Assembly: GCA_016197405.1 (NCBI GenBank)
Contig: JACPVR010000004.1
Coordinates: 186,001 to 250,000 of the forward strand
Direction of reading: 5' to 3'
DNA: 64,000 nt
Origin: Mycobacterium sp.
GTDB taxonomy: Bacteria; Actinomycetota; Actinomycetes; Mycobacteriales; Mycobacteriaceae
Position 1 is the first letter of the stretch, and each line of letters opens with the position of its first letter. Under the pieces are notes generated by a model that saw only the letters and a program-made list of their open reading frames with translations, did no database searches and had not been told where the DNA came from. This document shows, in pieces, positions 43,953 through 51,415 of this stretch. The position numbers and the translations under genes were made by a program.

Positions 43953-45815
43953 TTGAAGGTCCTCGCTGTACGTAGTTTCTTGCAGTTGACCGTGGCGGCC
44001 GCCGCCGTGGCATCCTCGGCGATCATCGGGGCATCGGTTGCTTCTGCCGACACCGGAACGTCGACGTCATCGGGATCGGAGTCGCCGTCCTCCGCGGGCG
44101 CCGACTCGGCCGGCGCGCGGGCGGAATCGGCGTCGGACGCCCATCAGCAGTCGACGCAATCGTCGGCAACGCACGACTCGGCGTCCTCTGATGACGACGA
44201 TGCCGCCTCGAAGGAGTCCGCCACCGCGAAGTCGTCTTCCGCGCGAGCTGCCGCGGCCGAGGATGAGACCGATTCCGAGGTTGACACCACGGTCGAGCGG
44301 CATGCCACGGCGCAGGATGACACCAAAGACAAAGATGGCGCTCGCGACGAGGACGATGTCGTCGCCGCGTCGAACGAACGGCGTGACGACGCCTCGGCTT
44401 CCGAGCCTGCCACCCCGGTCGAGGTCGCTGCCACGACGGCGGAAACCGTTGCGGTTGCTCGCAACACCGCGCAGGCGGCAGCGAAACCCGCGCGCCCCGC
44501 CACGGCCCCGGTGAACCCGTTGAACCTCTGGGTGGCGGCGGCCCAGAGCTGGCTGCGCCGCGTGCAGGTGACCTACTTCAACCAATCGCCCACCGTCAAT
44601 CCCACCGAACCGGTCACCGACTCCGGGACCGGCCAGCTCAGCGGCAATGTCAACGGTGCCGACGCGGAGGGTGATGCGCTGAAATACACGCTGGCAAGCG
44701 GCGCGGGCCAGGGTACCGTCACGGTGAACCAAGACGGCTCATACACCTACACGCCCACCGCTGCGCACCTGCAAACCGGCGGGGTGGATTCATTCGTCAT
44801 CGCTGTCGCCGATACCGGTAAGCACCTGCACTTGTTCAACGGCACCGGCACCACATCGACGAGGATCTCGGTGTTCGTTGCACCGCAGGGCGATTCGGCA
44901 CCGACGGTCGATGCCACCGAGGGTTTCAACGTCTATAACCTCAGCGGTCGTAATCTGAACTACTACGGCAAGGTCGGTGACAAGGGCTCGATCAGCGGGG
45001 CCCCGCCGATCGGCACCCTTGTTCAGCCCGGTCAGTTCGCCCATTTCGAACTGACCTTCTACGCCTTCAAGGACAACCCCGTCACGGTGCGATTCGTCGA
45101 CTATTCCGGTGGCGGGACACCGGGCAACTACACCGTCTCCTACACGCCGAATATGTTCGTCAGGGGTGGTGCCGCCTATAACCGGGCCTACACCAAGTGC
45201 TCCTCGACCGCTGCCGTGACATGCGGACCGACCAGCCTCACTCAGTCGAACACCGTCCGACTGTTCGATGCGCCCGGCACCGTGGTCAACATCGACAACA
45301 GCAATCCGGAAGAGCAAGCGCGAATACTGAAACTGTTGTGCGAAAACAAGACCGACGCGGTATGCACGTTCACCGCGGGCATCCAGATACAGGACTACGG
45401 AAACCCGGAACAGTACGAGGACACGATCAGGAACCGGACCGATCACATCCAACGTTTCAAGTACACCGTCACCAAGACGACCACCTTCACCAATACGATC
45501 GACACCACGATCAAGGTCGGCGGGACGATCGCCAAGCTGGTCAACATCGGAATCGATGTCAAGTGGGGCCATACGTGGACCGACACGGTCACCAAGACAT
45601 TCGAGTTGGGGCCGATCGAGATCGCTCCGCATTACCAAGCGATGATCTTCACCGAGAGTCCGGTTTTCGAAAATTACGGCGATTTCACCCTCAGCCTGGG
45701 AAACACCACCTGGAACATCACCGGCGGGAAGTTCGTGCGCGGAGATGACAGCCGTCCGGTGATCTGGGATATCTATGAGATGCCCATTCCGGCCGATTCC
45801 GATCCTGCCGCGTAG
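43953..45815 (+). CDS. Exported modular protein: signal peptide, Ser/Asp-rich linker, cadherin-like domain, possible aerolysin-like C-terminus
   Basis: A 620-residue secreted protein I cannot name. The signal peptide (1-32) ends in an ASA site before Asp33. Residues 33-175 are Ser/Ala/Asp/Glu/Thr-rich and disordered. Residues about 200-290 match the VCBS/cadherin-like repeat pattern (DAEGDALKYTL, NQDGSYTYTPT). The C-terminal 300 residues contain a Thr/Ser-rich alternating stretch (TVTKTTTFTNTIDTTIKVGG, then WTDTVTKTFELGP) and IAPHYQAMIF, recalling the insertion region of aerolysin/ETX-MTX2 pore formers. There are four cysteines, likely two disulfides. TTG 43953 is the only start that keeps the signal peptide; its SD is weak. 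The 222-bp upstream region is AT-rich with the clpC1 terminator. Confidence 0.7.
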   Translation: MKVLAVRSFLQLTVAAAAVASSAIIGASVASADTGTSTSSGSESPSSAGADSAGARAESASDAHQQSTQSSATHDSASSDDDDAASKESATAKSSSARAAAAEDETDSEVDTTVERHATAQDDTKDKDGARDEDDVVAASNERRDDASASEPATPVEVAATTAETVAVARNTAQAAAKPARPATAPVNPLNLWVAAAQSWLRRVQVTYFNQSPTVNPTEPVTDSGTGQLSGNVNGADAEGDALKYTLASGAGQGTVTVNQDGSYTYTPTAAHLQTGGVDSFVIAVADTGKHLHLFNGTGTTSTRISVFVAPQGDSAPTVDATEGFNVYNLSGRNLNYYGKVGDKGSISGAPPIGTLVQPGQFAHFELTFYAFKDNPVTVRFVDYSGGGTPGNYTVSYTPNMFVRGGAAYNRAYTKCSSTAAVTCGPTSLTQSNTVRLFDAPGTVVNIDNSNPEEQARILKLLCENKTDAVCTFTAGIQIQDYGNPEQYEDTIRNRTDHIQRFKYTVTKTTTFTNTIDTTIKVGGTIAKLVNIGIDVKWGHTWTDTVTKTFELGPIEIAPHYQAMIFTESPVFENYGDFTLSLGNTTWNITGGKFVRGDDSRPVIWDIYEMPIPADSDPAA

Positions 45816-45894
45816 CGGTTGACGGGGCTGTCGCGGCCACAATGCTGGTCGCGGCGTCCAATGCCGGGCGGCGCGTTATGATCGCCTGGTCATC

Positions 45895-45966
45895 GACGAA
45901 CTGAGGAATCTGGTGAGAGCCCAGAACGGTCGCGCCACTGTCATAGTCAGACCCGACGTTCGTCTT
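45895..45966 (+). promoter_or_regulatory. Cobalamin riboswitch (compact) upstream of cbtB
   Basis: The core motifs GGAATCTGGTGAGAG (45904-45918) and GGTCGCGCCACTG (45928-45940) match the adenosylcobalamin riboswitch B12 box and P3-P6 region. Outer stem GACGAAC (45895-45901) pairs with GTTCGTC (45958-45964). Only about 72 nt separate these arms, shorter than typical. A small hairpin GCGGGA/TCCCG (45974-45991) and the SD AAAGGA follow. Confidence 0.8.
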
Positions 45967-46004
45967 CTTGGATAGCGGGACGCGATATCCCGGAAAGGAT
46001 CCAC

Positions 46005-46220
46005 ATGTCTACTCACGATCTCAGCGCCACACAGGCGCCCGCGGTTGATCTCTCGGCGACCAAGGCCGCCGTGTGGCTTTCGGTCACCGCCTTCCTCGCA
46101 CTGCTGGTGCTGTACTTCGTCGGCGTCGATCAGGGCGCCACCTCGGTGTTCGGCGACAACATGTACATCCACGAGTTTGTGCATGATGCCCGCCACCTCC
46201 TCGGTTTCCCCTGCCACTGA
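46005..46220 (+). CDS. cbtB: Cobalt transporter subunit CbtB
   Basis: Small membrane partner of a B12-regulated cobalt uptake system. The 71-residue protein has one helix (about 20-40) and the diagnostic C-terminal His-rich motif HEFVHDARHLLGFPCH, a probable metal-binding site. The start ATG has AAAGGA 7 nt upstream. It follows a cobalamin riboswitch and precedes cbtA by 20 bp. Confidence 0.92.
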   Translation: MSTHDLSATQAPAVDLSATKAAVWLSVTAFLALLVLYFVGVDQGATSVFGDNMYIHEFVHDARHLLGFPCH

Positions 46221-46240
46221 GCAGCGAGCCGACACAGACA

Positions 46241-47038
46241 ATGGAAAAGCAGATAATCGGGCGCGGCATCCTGGCCGGCGCCCTGGCAGGCGTATTGGCG
46301 TTCCTGTGGGCCAAGATCTTCCTGGAACCGATCGTCGGGCGTGCCATCGATTTCGAGGACGGCACATCGGCCGCCCATGAGGCCATGGAGACCGCCGCCG
46401 GCGGCCACAGCCACGGTGAAGGCGGCGAACTGTTCAGCCGCGGTATCCAGTCCACCATCGGAATGGGTTTCGGTGTACTGGCTTTCAGCGTCGCACTGGG
46501 CGCGTTGTTCGCGGTGGTCTTCTGCGTGGCCTACGGCCGGGTGGGCACCACCTCGGCCCGCACGCTCTCGGTGCTGGTGGCCGGTGGGATGCTGATCTCG
46601 CTGTGGATCGTCCCGGCGCTGAAGTATCCGCCGAGCCCGCCCGCGACGAGCCTGGACGAGACCATCACCCAGCGCACGCTGTTGTACCTGCTGATGCTGG
46701 GACTCTCGGCGCTGTTCGCGGTCGCCGCGGTCTACCTGGGCAATCAGCTCAGCGCGAAGCTGGGTGCCTGGAACGCCACGCTGGCGGCCGGCGCGGCCTA
46801 CATCGTTGCGGTGGCAATCGTGATGCTGGTGCTGCCCACGATCAACGAGACCCCCGGACCGATGGTCGACGACGCGGGCACGATCGTCTTCCCGGGTTTC
46901 CCGGCCAGTGATCTCTACGAGTTCCGGCTCTACAGCCTGGGCACCCAGGTCGTCATCTGGACGACGATCGGCTTGGTGAGCGCGGCACTGTTGTCGCGAC
47001 TGCTCGACGGTAAGCGCCAGGAGCAGCTGACTGCGTGA
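46241..47038 (+). CDS. cbtA: Cobalt transporter subunit CbtA
   Basis: Predicted cobalt importer subunit of 265 residues with about five to six membrane helices. The His-rich loop AGGHSHGEGG lies near residue 53, likely metal-binding. The CbtA family is known from B12-riboswitch regulons. It is the second gene of the operon and overlaps the phosphatase start (GTGA region at 47035-47038). Confidence 0.9.
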   Translation: MEKQIIGRGILAGALAGVLAFLWAKIFLEPIVGRAIDFEDGTSAAHEAMETAAGGHSHGEGGELFSRGIQSTIGMGFGVLAFSVALGALFAVVFCVAYGRVGTTSARTLSVLVAGGMLISLWIVPALKYPPSPPATSLDETITQRTLLYLLMLGLSALFAVAAVYLGNQLSAKLGAWNATLAAGAAYIVAVAIVMLVLPTINETPGPMVDDAGTIVFPGFPASDLYEFRLYSLGTQVVIWTTIGLVSAALLSRLLDGKRQEQLTA

Positions 47039-47580
47039 GTGAAGTCGTCCGGCTGACGCTGGTTTCACACGGCATGACCGATGCCATGTCAGCCGGACGG
47101 TTTCCCACCGACGAGCCGCTCAACGCCCTCGGGCGCCGTCAGGTCGGCGATATCGGTGTGCTCGATCCCGCCGATATCGCGGCCTGCGGTCCCGAGGAGC
47201 GTGCGATCCGGACGGCCGAGCTGTTGGGCCTCGAAGCGGCCGTCGACCGGCGGCTGGCCGACCTGAATGTGGGCCGCTGGCGCGGCAACGTCCTCGGCGG
47301 TGTCGATTCGGCGGACCTGGCGCTGTGGCTCACCGACGTCACCGCCGCACCGCACGGTGGCGAGTCGATTGTCGAACTTGTTGCACGCGTGCGTAATTGG
47401 ATGGATTCGGTGGCCGCAGCGCGCGCCAGGGTCATCGCGGTGACCCATCCAGCGGTCATCCGTGCCGCCATCCTGGTCACCTTGGATGCGCCACCGAAAT
47501 CGTTCTGGCGCATCGATATCGCGCCCGCCGGCCGGACGGTGCTGCACTACCGCGGGCAGGCCTGGACCCTACGAAACTAG
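47035..47580 (+). CDS. Histidine-phosphatase-family protein with SHG in place of RHG
   Basis: A 181-residue protein of the histidine phosphatase superfamily, often the third gene of cbtBA operons and possibly related to CobC-type B12 late steps. The first motif reads VSHGMTD, with Ser11 where the phosphate-binding Arg of RHG normally sits. His12 and Gly13 are intact. The second motif PEERAIRTAELLG and the distal VTHPAVIR with its His are present. GTG 47035 overlaps the cbtA stop. Whether it is catalytic is uncertain. Confidence 0.82.
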   Translation: MSEVVRLTLVSHGMTDAMSAGRFPTDEPLNALGRRQVGDIGVLDPADIAACGPEERAIRTAELLGLEAAVDRRLADLNVGRWRGNVLGGVDSADLALWLTDVTAAPHGGESIVELVARVRNWMDSVAAARARVIAVTHPAVIRAAILVTLDAPPKSFWRIDIAPAGRTVLHYRGQAWTLRN

Positions 47581-47586
47581 TGGCTC

Positions 47587-47617
47587 AGCCCCTCGTTCCT
47601 TGGGGCATCGTCGACTC
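47587..47617 (+). repeat. Copy A of a 31-nt hairpin element
   Basis: GCCCC-TCGTTCCTT-GGGGC followed by ATCGTCGACTC, between the convergent phosphatase gene and lpqF. Copy B at 53861-53891 matches at 25 of 31 positions, and two stem pairs change in a compensatory way. No T-tract; transcription ending is a possible role. Confidence 0.5.
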
Positions 47618-47643
47618 GCTGGTGTTTGATTGCTCGCTCCTCG

Positions 47644-48999
47644 CTAGCCTCGACCGACCGGGATCATCGCGAACATCTGCTTGATGATCGACATCAACCA
47701 TCCGCCGGTCTGCGGGCCATGGAAACGTGGCCAGTTGGTCTGCAGGCTGACAACCCATGGCTGACCCGTGCGATCGACGGCGTACCAGCTGAAGGTCAAT
47801 TCACCGGGTAGGTTGCCGGCCTTGGCGCCGATATAGGGCCACTGCGTGCGATCGAGATCGATGCCGGGGATCTCGGACATGATGTCGCGCACCGGTGCGG
47901 CGGCGCCGGTGGCCCCGGTCTGCAGCGCGGCGTGCACGCGGCAGATGTCTTCGGCGCTGCCGTACCACTCCGCTCCGTAGGCCGATGCCGGCGCGTGGGT
48001 GCGCAACGGATCCGGTTCGTAGGGACGCGAACTCGTCTCGGCGAGCAGGGCCGCGCGGCCCTGCGGATTCGCCGACTTCCACTGCTCGCGCAGGTCCGGT
48101 TCACCCCAGCCGATCGAGAAGAGCTCATGCATGGTGGGAAACGGCGTCATACTCGCCGGATCGTGATGCCCGGCATCTGCCAGCGCGCGCTCGACGGCGT
48201 GGGTGCCGACGCGGCCGATCAACAGGTCGGTCGCCATGTTGTCGCTGTTGGCGATCATCTTGCCTGCGGCGGTTCGCACCGAGATCTGGGTGCCGGCGGG
48301 AGCGCTGTCGAACGCCGAGGAACCCACCGTCTTGCCCTCGTCGGTGATGGTGAGCTTGTCGTCCCAGGACACCGTGCCGGCCTTGACGGCCTCGGCCACC
48401 GCGTAGAGCACGTAGAGCTTGAAAATCGATGCAAGCGGCAGGGATACGTCGGTGTTGTTACCGGCGAGCTGCTCACAACGGCCGTCCACGACCTTCGAGA
48501 CGCGGTAGGAGTAGCGCGCACCAGACTTCGACAATGCGGCATCGACATCGGACCAGGTGTGCACCGGGGGCGTCTCGGTCGTGACGATGAACTTGTCGAC
48601 CAGGGTGTCGTCACCGGTGCGCAGTTCGATGTTCTGGCGCGCGCCGTATGACGTGACGAGGTGCAGGGTGGCCGAGCCTGCGCCGATGTCGACCCCGGCG
48701 ACGGTGAACGGGCGCTCCCACCACAGTCCGTCCATCACCTCGGTGACGTATTTGACCGAGTCCGGTTTGGTCAGCGTGCTCACGCCGTTGGTCCCGATCG
48801 GCCAGTCCGAGTTGATCATGTCGACGACCTGCTTGGCGCGCACACCTTGTGGGGTGTTGGTGCTGATCCGGACGTCGGCGCTGCCGGCGTTCGCGGTGGG
48901 CGCGGGGTCGGATCCGCAACCGTTGAGCAGGGCGGTCACGAGCACGGCGCTGCCGATCAGCGCCGCGACCGTCCTAGCTCTGGGCGGCTGACCCGGCAA
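47644..48999 (-). CDS. lpqF: Serine-hydrolase/beta-lactamase-like lipoprotein LpqF
   Basis: A lipoprotein of 451 residues, the length of M. tuberculosis LpqF (Rv3593). A signal segment ends in the lipobox LLNGC. An N-terminal domain (about 40-170) precedes the penicillin-recognising fold with SxxK in ASIFK (near 205), SDN in NSDNMAT (near 270), and KAG in GAKAGN (near 410) instead of KTG. It may bind or hydrolyse peptides or beta-lactams; activity is unproven. TTG 48999 is chosen because it gives the family length and a clean signal; GTG 49035 is the longer option. It overlaps the mhuD end by 26 bp. Confidence 0.85.
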   Translation of the reverse strand: MPGQPPRARTVAALIGSAVLVTALLNGCGSDPAPTANAGSADVRISTNTPQGVRAKQVVDMINSDWPIGTNGVSTLTKPDSVKYVTEVMDGLWWERPFTVAGVDIGAGSATLHLVTSYGARQNIELRTGDDTLVDKFIVTTETPPVHTWSDVDAALSKSGARYSYRVSKVVDGRCEQLAGNNTDVSLPLASIFKLYVLYAVAEAVKAGTVSWDDKLTITDEGKTVGSSAFDSAPAGTQISVRTAAGKMIANSDNMATDLLIGRVGTHAVERALADAGHHDPASMTPFPTMHELFSIGWGEPDLREQWKSANPQGRAALLAETSSRPYEPDPLRTHAPASAYGAEWYGSAEDICRVHAALQTGATGAAAPVRDIMSEIPGIDLDRTQWPYIGAKAGNLPGELTFSWYAVDRTGQPWVVSLQTNWPRFHGPQTGGWLMSIIKQMFAMIPVGRG

Positions 49000-49291
49000 C
49001 GTCCAACACAACCTCGAACTCGAGCAGCGAAGCACCGGTGGCGACCGGGTTGGTCGCCTGGCCCTTGTGGGCCTCGATCGCCGGGCCGCTGGCCCAGGCC
49101 TGGAATGCCTCTTCGGTCTCCCATTGCGTCACCACGAAGTAGCGGTCTTCACCGCGAACCGGGCGCAGCAACTGGAAGCCCAGGAAACCGGGCTGATTGT
49201 CGACTGCGTGGGCGCGATGTGCGAACCGCTTCTCCAGTTCGGGGCCGGCGTCGGCGGGGACCTCGATTGCGTTGATCTTCACCACGGACAT
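48974..49291 (-). CDS. mhuD: Heme-degrading monooxygenase MhuD
   Basis: Breaks heme to mycobilin and iron in the cytoplasm for iron acquisition. The 105-residue ABM-fold protein has Asn7 in VVKINAIEV, the axial His near 75 in AIEAHKG, and Trp near 66 in FQAWASG. It is nearly identical in pattern to M. tuberculosis Rv3592. Start ATG 49291 has TAGCCT 6 nt upstream. It is coupled to lpqF. Confidence 0.95.
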   Translation of the reverse strand: MSVVKINAIEVPADAGPELEKRFAHRAHAVDNQPGFLGFQLLRPVRGEDRYFVVTQWETEEAFQAWASGPAIEAHKGQATNPVATGASLLEFEVVLDVAGSAAQS

Positions 49292-49296
49292 GCCGT

Positions 49297-49303
49297 TAGG
49301 CTA
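49297..49303. promoter_or_regulatory. Bidirectional -10 region TAGGCTA
   Basis: The 7-bp sequence TAGGCTA contains TAGGCT on the plus strand and TAGCCT on the minus strand. The minus box is 6 nt before the mhuD start, so mhuD is leaderless. The plus box would give the hydrolase at 49347 a leader of about 38 nt. It is a single 7-bp site serving both directions. Confidence 0.45.
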
Positions 49304-49346
49304 CCGCGCCCGCGATGGCGACCGGTTGAGCACGCAAGATGTCTGC

Positions 49347-50126
49347 ATGCAGTTCGACGCGCTGACCCACCGCGGCGGGCAGGGGCACCCGATCGTGCTG
49401 GTACACGGCCTGATGGGGCGCGGCAGCACATGGCCGCGGCAGCTGCCCTGGCTGACCCGATTGGGGGCGGTCTACACCTACGACGCGCCCTGGCACCGTG
49501 GCCGAGACGTCCCCGATCCCCACCCGGTGAGCACCGAACGCTTCGTCGACGATCTGCGTTCGGCGGTCGAGTCGATCGGTGCTCCGGTGAGACTGGTCGG
49601 ACATTCGATGGGTGGCCTGCACTCGTGGTGCCTGGCCGCGCGGCGACCCGATCTGGTGACCGCACTCGTCGTCGAGGATATGGCGCCGGATTTCCGTGGC
49701 CGGACCACCGGGCCGTGGGAACCGTGGGTGCATGCGCTGCCCGCGGAGTTCCCCACCGCACAGGCGGTGTTCGACGAGTTCGGGCCGGTGGCGGGGCAGT
49801 ACTTCCTGGAGGCGTTCGACCGTACGGCCACCGGCTGGCGGCTGCACGGGCCGCCTGACCGCTGGGTGCAGATCGCCGCCGAGTGGGGCACCAGGGACTA
49901 CTGGCAGCAGTGGGCAGCGGTGCGTGCGCCGGCACTGCTGATCGAGGCGGGCAACTCCGTCACCCCGCCCGGCCAGATGCGGCGCATGCACCAAACCGGT
50001 TACCGGACAACCTATGTCGAGGTTCCGGCAGCTGGTCACCTGGTGCACGACGACGCTCCGGACATCTACCGCCATGCCGTCGAGTCGTTCCTCGGCTCGT
50101 CAGCGTCGCTCACCGAGAACCCCTGA
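49347..50126 (+). CDS. Alpha/beta hydrolase (Rv3591c-like)
   Basis: A 259-residue alpha/beta hydrolase. HGLMGRGS gives the oxyanion strand, GHSMGG (near residue 92) the nucleophile Ser, and AAGHLVHDD the catalytic His near 235. It corresponds to M. tuberculosis Rv3591c next to mhuD. No cap-domain specific signature is recognised; substrate unknown. Its 3' end overlaps the convergent 88-residue gene by 27 bp. Confidence 0.88.
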   Translation: MQFDALTHRGGQGHPIVLVHGLMGRGSTWPRQLPWLTRLGAVYTYDAPWHRGRDVPDPHPVSTERFVDDLRSAVESIGAPVRLVGHSMGGLHSWCLAARRPDLVTALVVEDMAPDFRGRTTGPWEPWVHALPAEFPTAQAVFDEFGPVAGQYFLEAFDRTATGWRLHGPPDRWVQIAAEWGTRDYWQQWAAVRAPALLIEAGNSVTPPGQMRRMHQTGYRTTYVEVPAAGHLVHDDAPDIYRHAVESFLGSSASLTENP

Positions 50127-50366
50127 ATAGGGCCACGACGGCGAGTCCTCGAAGCGGGTGCGGATGGCATCGGCCTCGTGGTGGATGCGGCGGAAGTCGG
50201 CATCCTCGGAGGACAGCGGACCGACCATCGGTGCACCGAACCGGAACTGTTCGAGGTTGATGCGCAGATGGCCGTTGCGCCGCGATATGGCGGCCAGGGT
50301 GCCCAGTAGTGCCAACGGTGATGCTAGAAGCAGTATCAGGAGCAGGTATGTCAGTGTTGTACTCAT
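50100..50366 (-). CDS. Small membrane protein, 88 residues
   Basis: An unrecognised 88-residue protein with one N-terminal hydrophobic helix (about 4-27) and a charged remainder (LEQFRFGAPMVGPLSSEDADF). ATG 50366 is within an inverted repeat shared with the divergent regulator gene. A TATTGT box lies at 50386-50391 on the minus strand. Co-regulation with the GlxA-type gene is likely; function unknown. Confidence 0.6.
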   Translation of the reverse strand: MSTTLTYLLLILLLASPLALLGTLAAISRRNGHLRINLEQFRFGAPMVGPLSSEDADFRRIHHEADAIRTRFEDSPSWPYSGVLGERR

Positions 50367-50440
50367 GGCAGTAATGCTCCGCTGAACAATATCCGGCCAA
50401 CAGTGGCAGAAGTGACTTACTGCGATAAGATACTGCCATG
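50364..50440. promoter_or_regulatory. Divergent operator region with repeated TGGCAGTA half-sites
   Basis: CATGGCAGTA (50364-50373) is the exact inverse of TACTGCCATG (50431-50440), and a third near copy TGGCAGAA lies at 50404-50411. The repeats bracket both divergent starts. TAAGAT at 50426-50431 lies 6 nt before ATG 50438, the leaderless -10 of the regulator. Autoregulation by the adjacent AraC-type protein is a reasonable inference. Confidence 0.5.
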
Positions 50441-51403
50441 CTTCAGACTGTTTCGGTCCTCGTCGCAGATGGGTTGGCGCCCTTCGAGTTCGGGGTGGTC
50501 TGCGAGGTCTTCGGAATCGACCGCAGTGCCGACGGTGTGCCCAACTTCGACTTCAAGGTGTGCGGTCCCGAGGCCGGTAAGCCGGTGCGCACCAGCATCG
50601 GCGCCAGCCTGAGTCCCGATCACGACTACAGCGCACTGGCCGGCGCCGACCTCGTCGCCGTACCGGCACTGACCTCTCGTGACTACCCGCCGGGAGCGCT
50701 GGACGCCTTGCGAGCGGCGGCCGAGGCCGGATCGATGATCCTGACGGTCTGCTCCGGGGTTTTCGTCGTCGGCGCCGCAGGCCTGCTCGACGGCCGGGCC
50801 GTCACCACGCACTGGATGCACGCCGACGAGCTGGCCGGCATGTACCCGACCGCCAATGTCGACCGCAACGTACTTTTCGTCGACGACGGCAACCTGATCA
50901 CCAGCGCCGGGACCGCGGCGGGTATCGACGCGTGCCTGCATCTGGTCCGTCGCGAGCTCGGTAGCGCGGTCACCAACGTCATCGCCAGACGGATGGTCGT
51001 GCCACCCCAGCGTGACGGCGGACAACGCCAGTACATCGACCAGCCCATCCCGGCCAGATACTCGGAAGGCTTTGCACCCCAACTTGATTGGATCCTGCAG
51101 AACCTCGATCAGCCGCACACGGTGACGTCGCTGGCCAAGCGGGCCGCCATGTCGGGGCGGACCTTCGCGCGCCGGTTCGTCGAGGAGACCGGGACGACAC
51201 CCATGCAGTGGGTCACCGATCAGCGCGTGCTGTATGCGCGCCGCCTGCTGGAGGAGACCGATATGGACATCGACCGGGTTGCGGAACGGGCCGGATTCGG
51301 CACCGCGACGCTGTTGCGCCACCACTTCCGGCGGATCATCGGCGTCACGCCGTCGGATTACCGGCGCAGCTTCTCCTGTGACGAATCCGAACAGTCCGCC
51401 TGA
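50438..51403 (+). CDS. GlxA-family transcriptional regulator (DJ-1/PfpI plus AraC HTH)
   Basis: A 321-residue regulator. Residues 1-180 form a DJ-1/PfpI-like domain (VCSGVFVVGAAGL holds the nucleophile-type Cys near 105; HWMHADEL near 127). Residues 215-321 carry two AraC helix-turn-helix motifs (SLAKRAAMSGRTFARRF and VAERAGFGTATLLRHHF). The leaderless -10 box supports ATG 50438. It diverges from the 88-residue membrane protein and is followed by convergent mutY, 12 bp apart. The ligand is unknown. Confidence 0.9.
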   Translation: MLQTVSVLVADGLAPFEFGVVCEVFGIDRSADGVPNFDFKVCGPEAGKPVRTSIGASLSPDHDYSALAGADLVAVPALTSRDYPPGALDALRAAAEAGSMILTVCSGVFVVGAAGLLDGRAVTTHWMHADELAGMYPTANVDRNVLFVDDGNLITSAGTAAGIDACLHLVRRELGSAVTNVIARRMVVPPQRDGGQRQYIDQPIPARYSEGFAPQLDWILQNLDQPHTVTSLAKRAAMSGRTFARRFVEETGTTPMQWVTDQRVLYARRLLEETDMDIDRVAERAGFGTATLLRHHFRRIIGVTPSDYRRSFSCDESEQSA

Positions 51404-51415
51404 CCCGCCGAAGGA

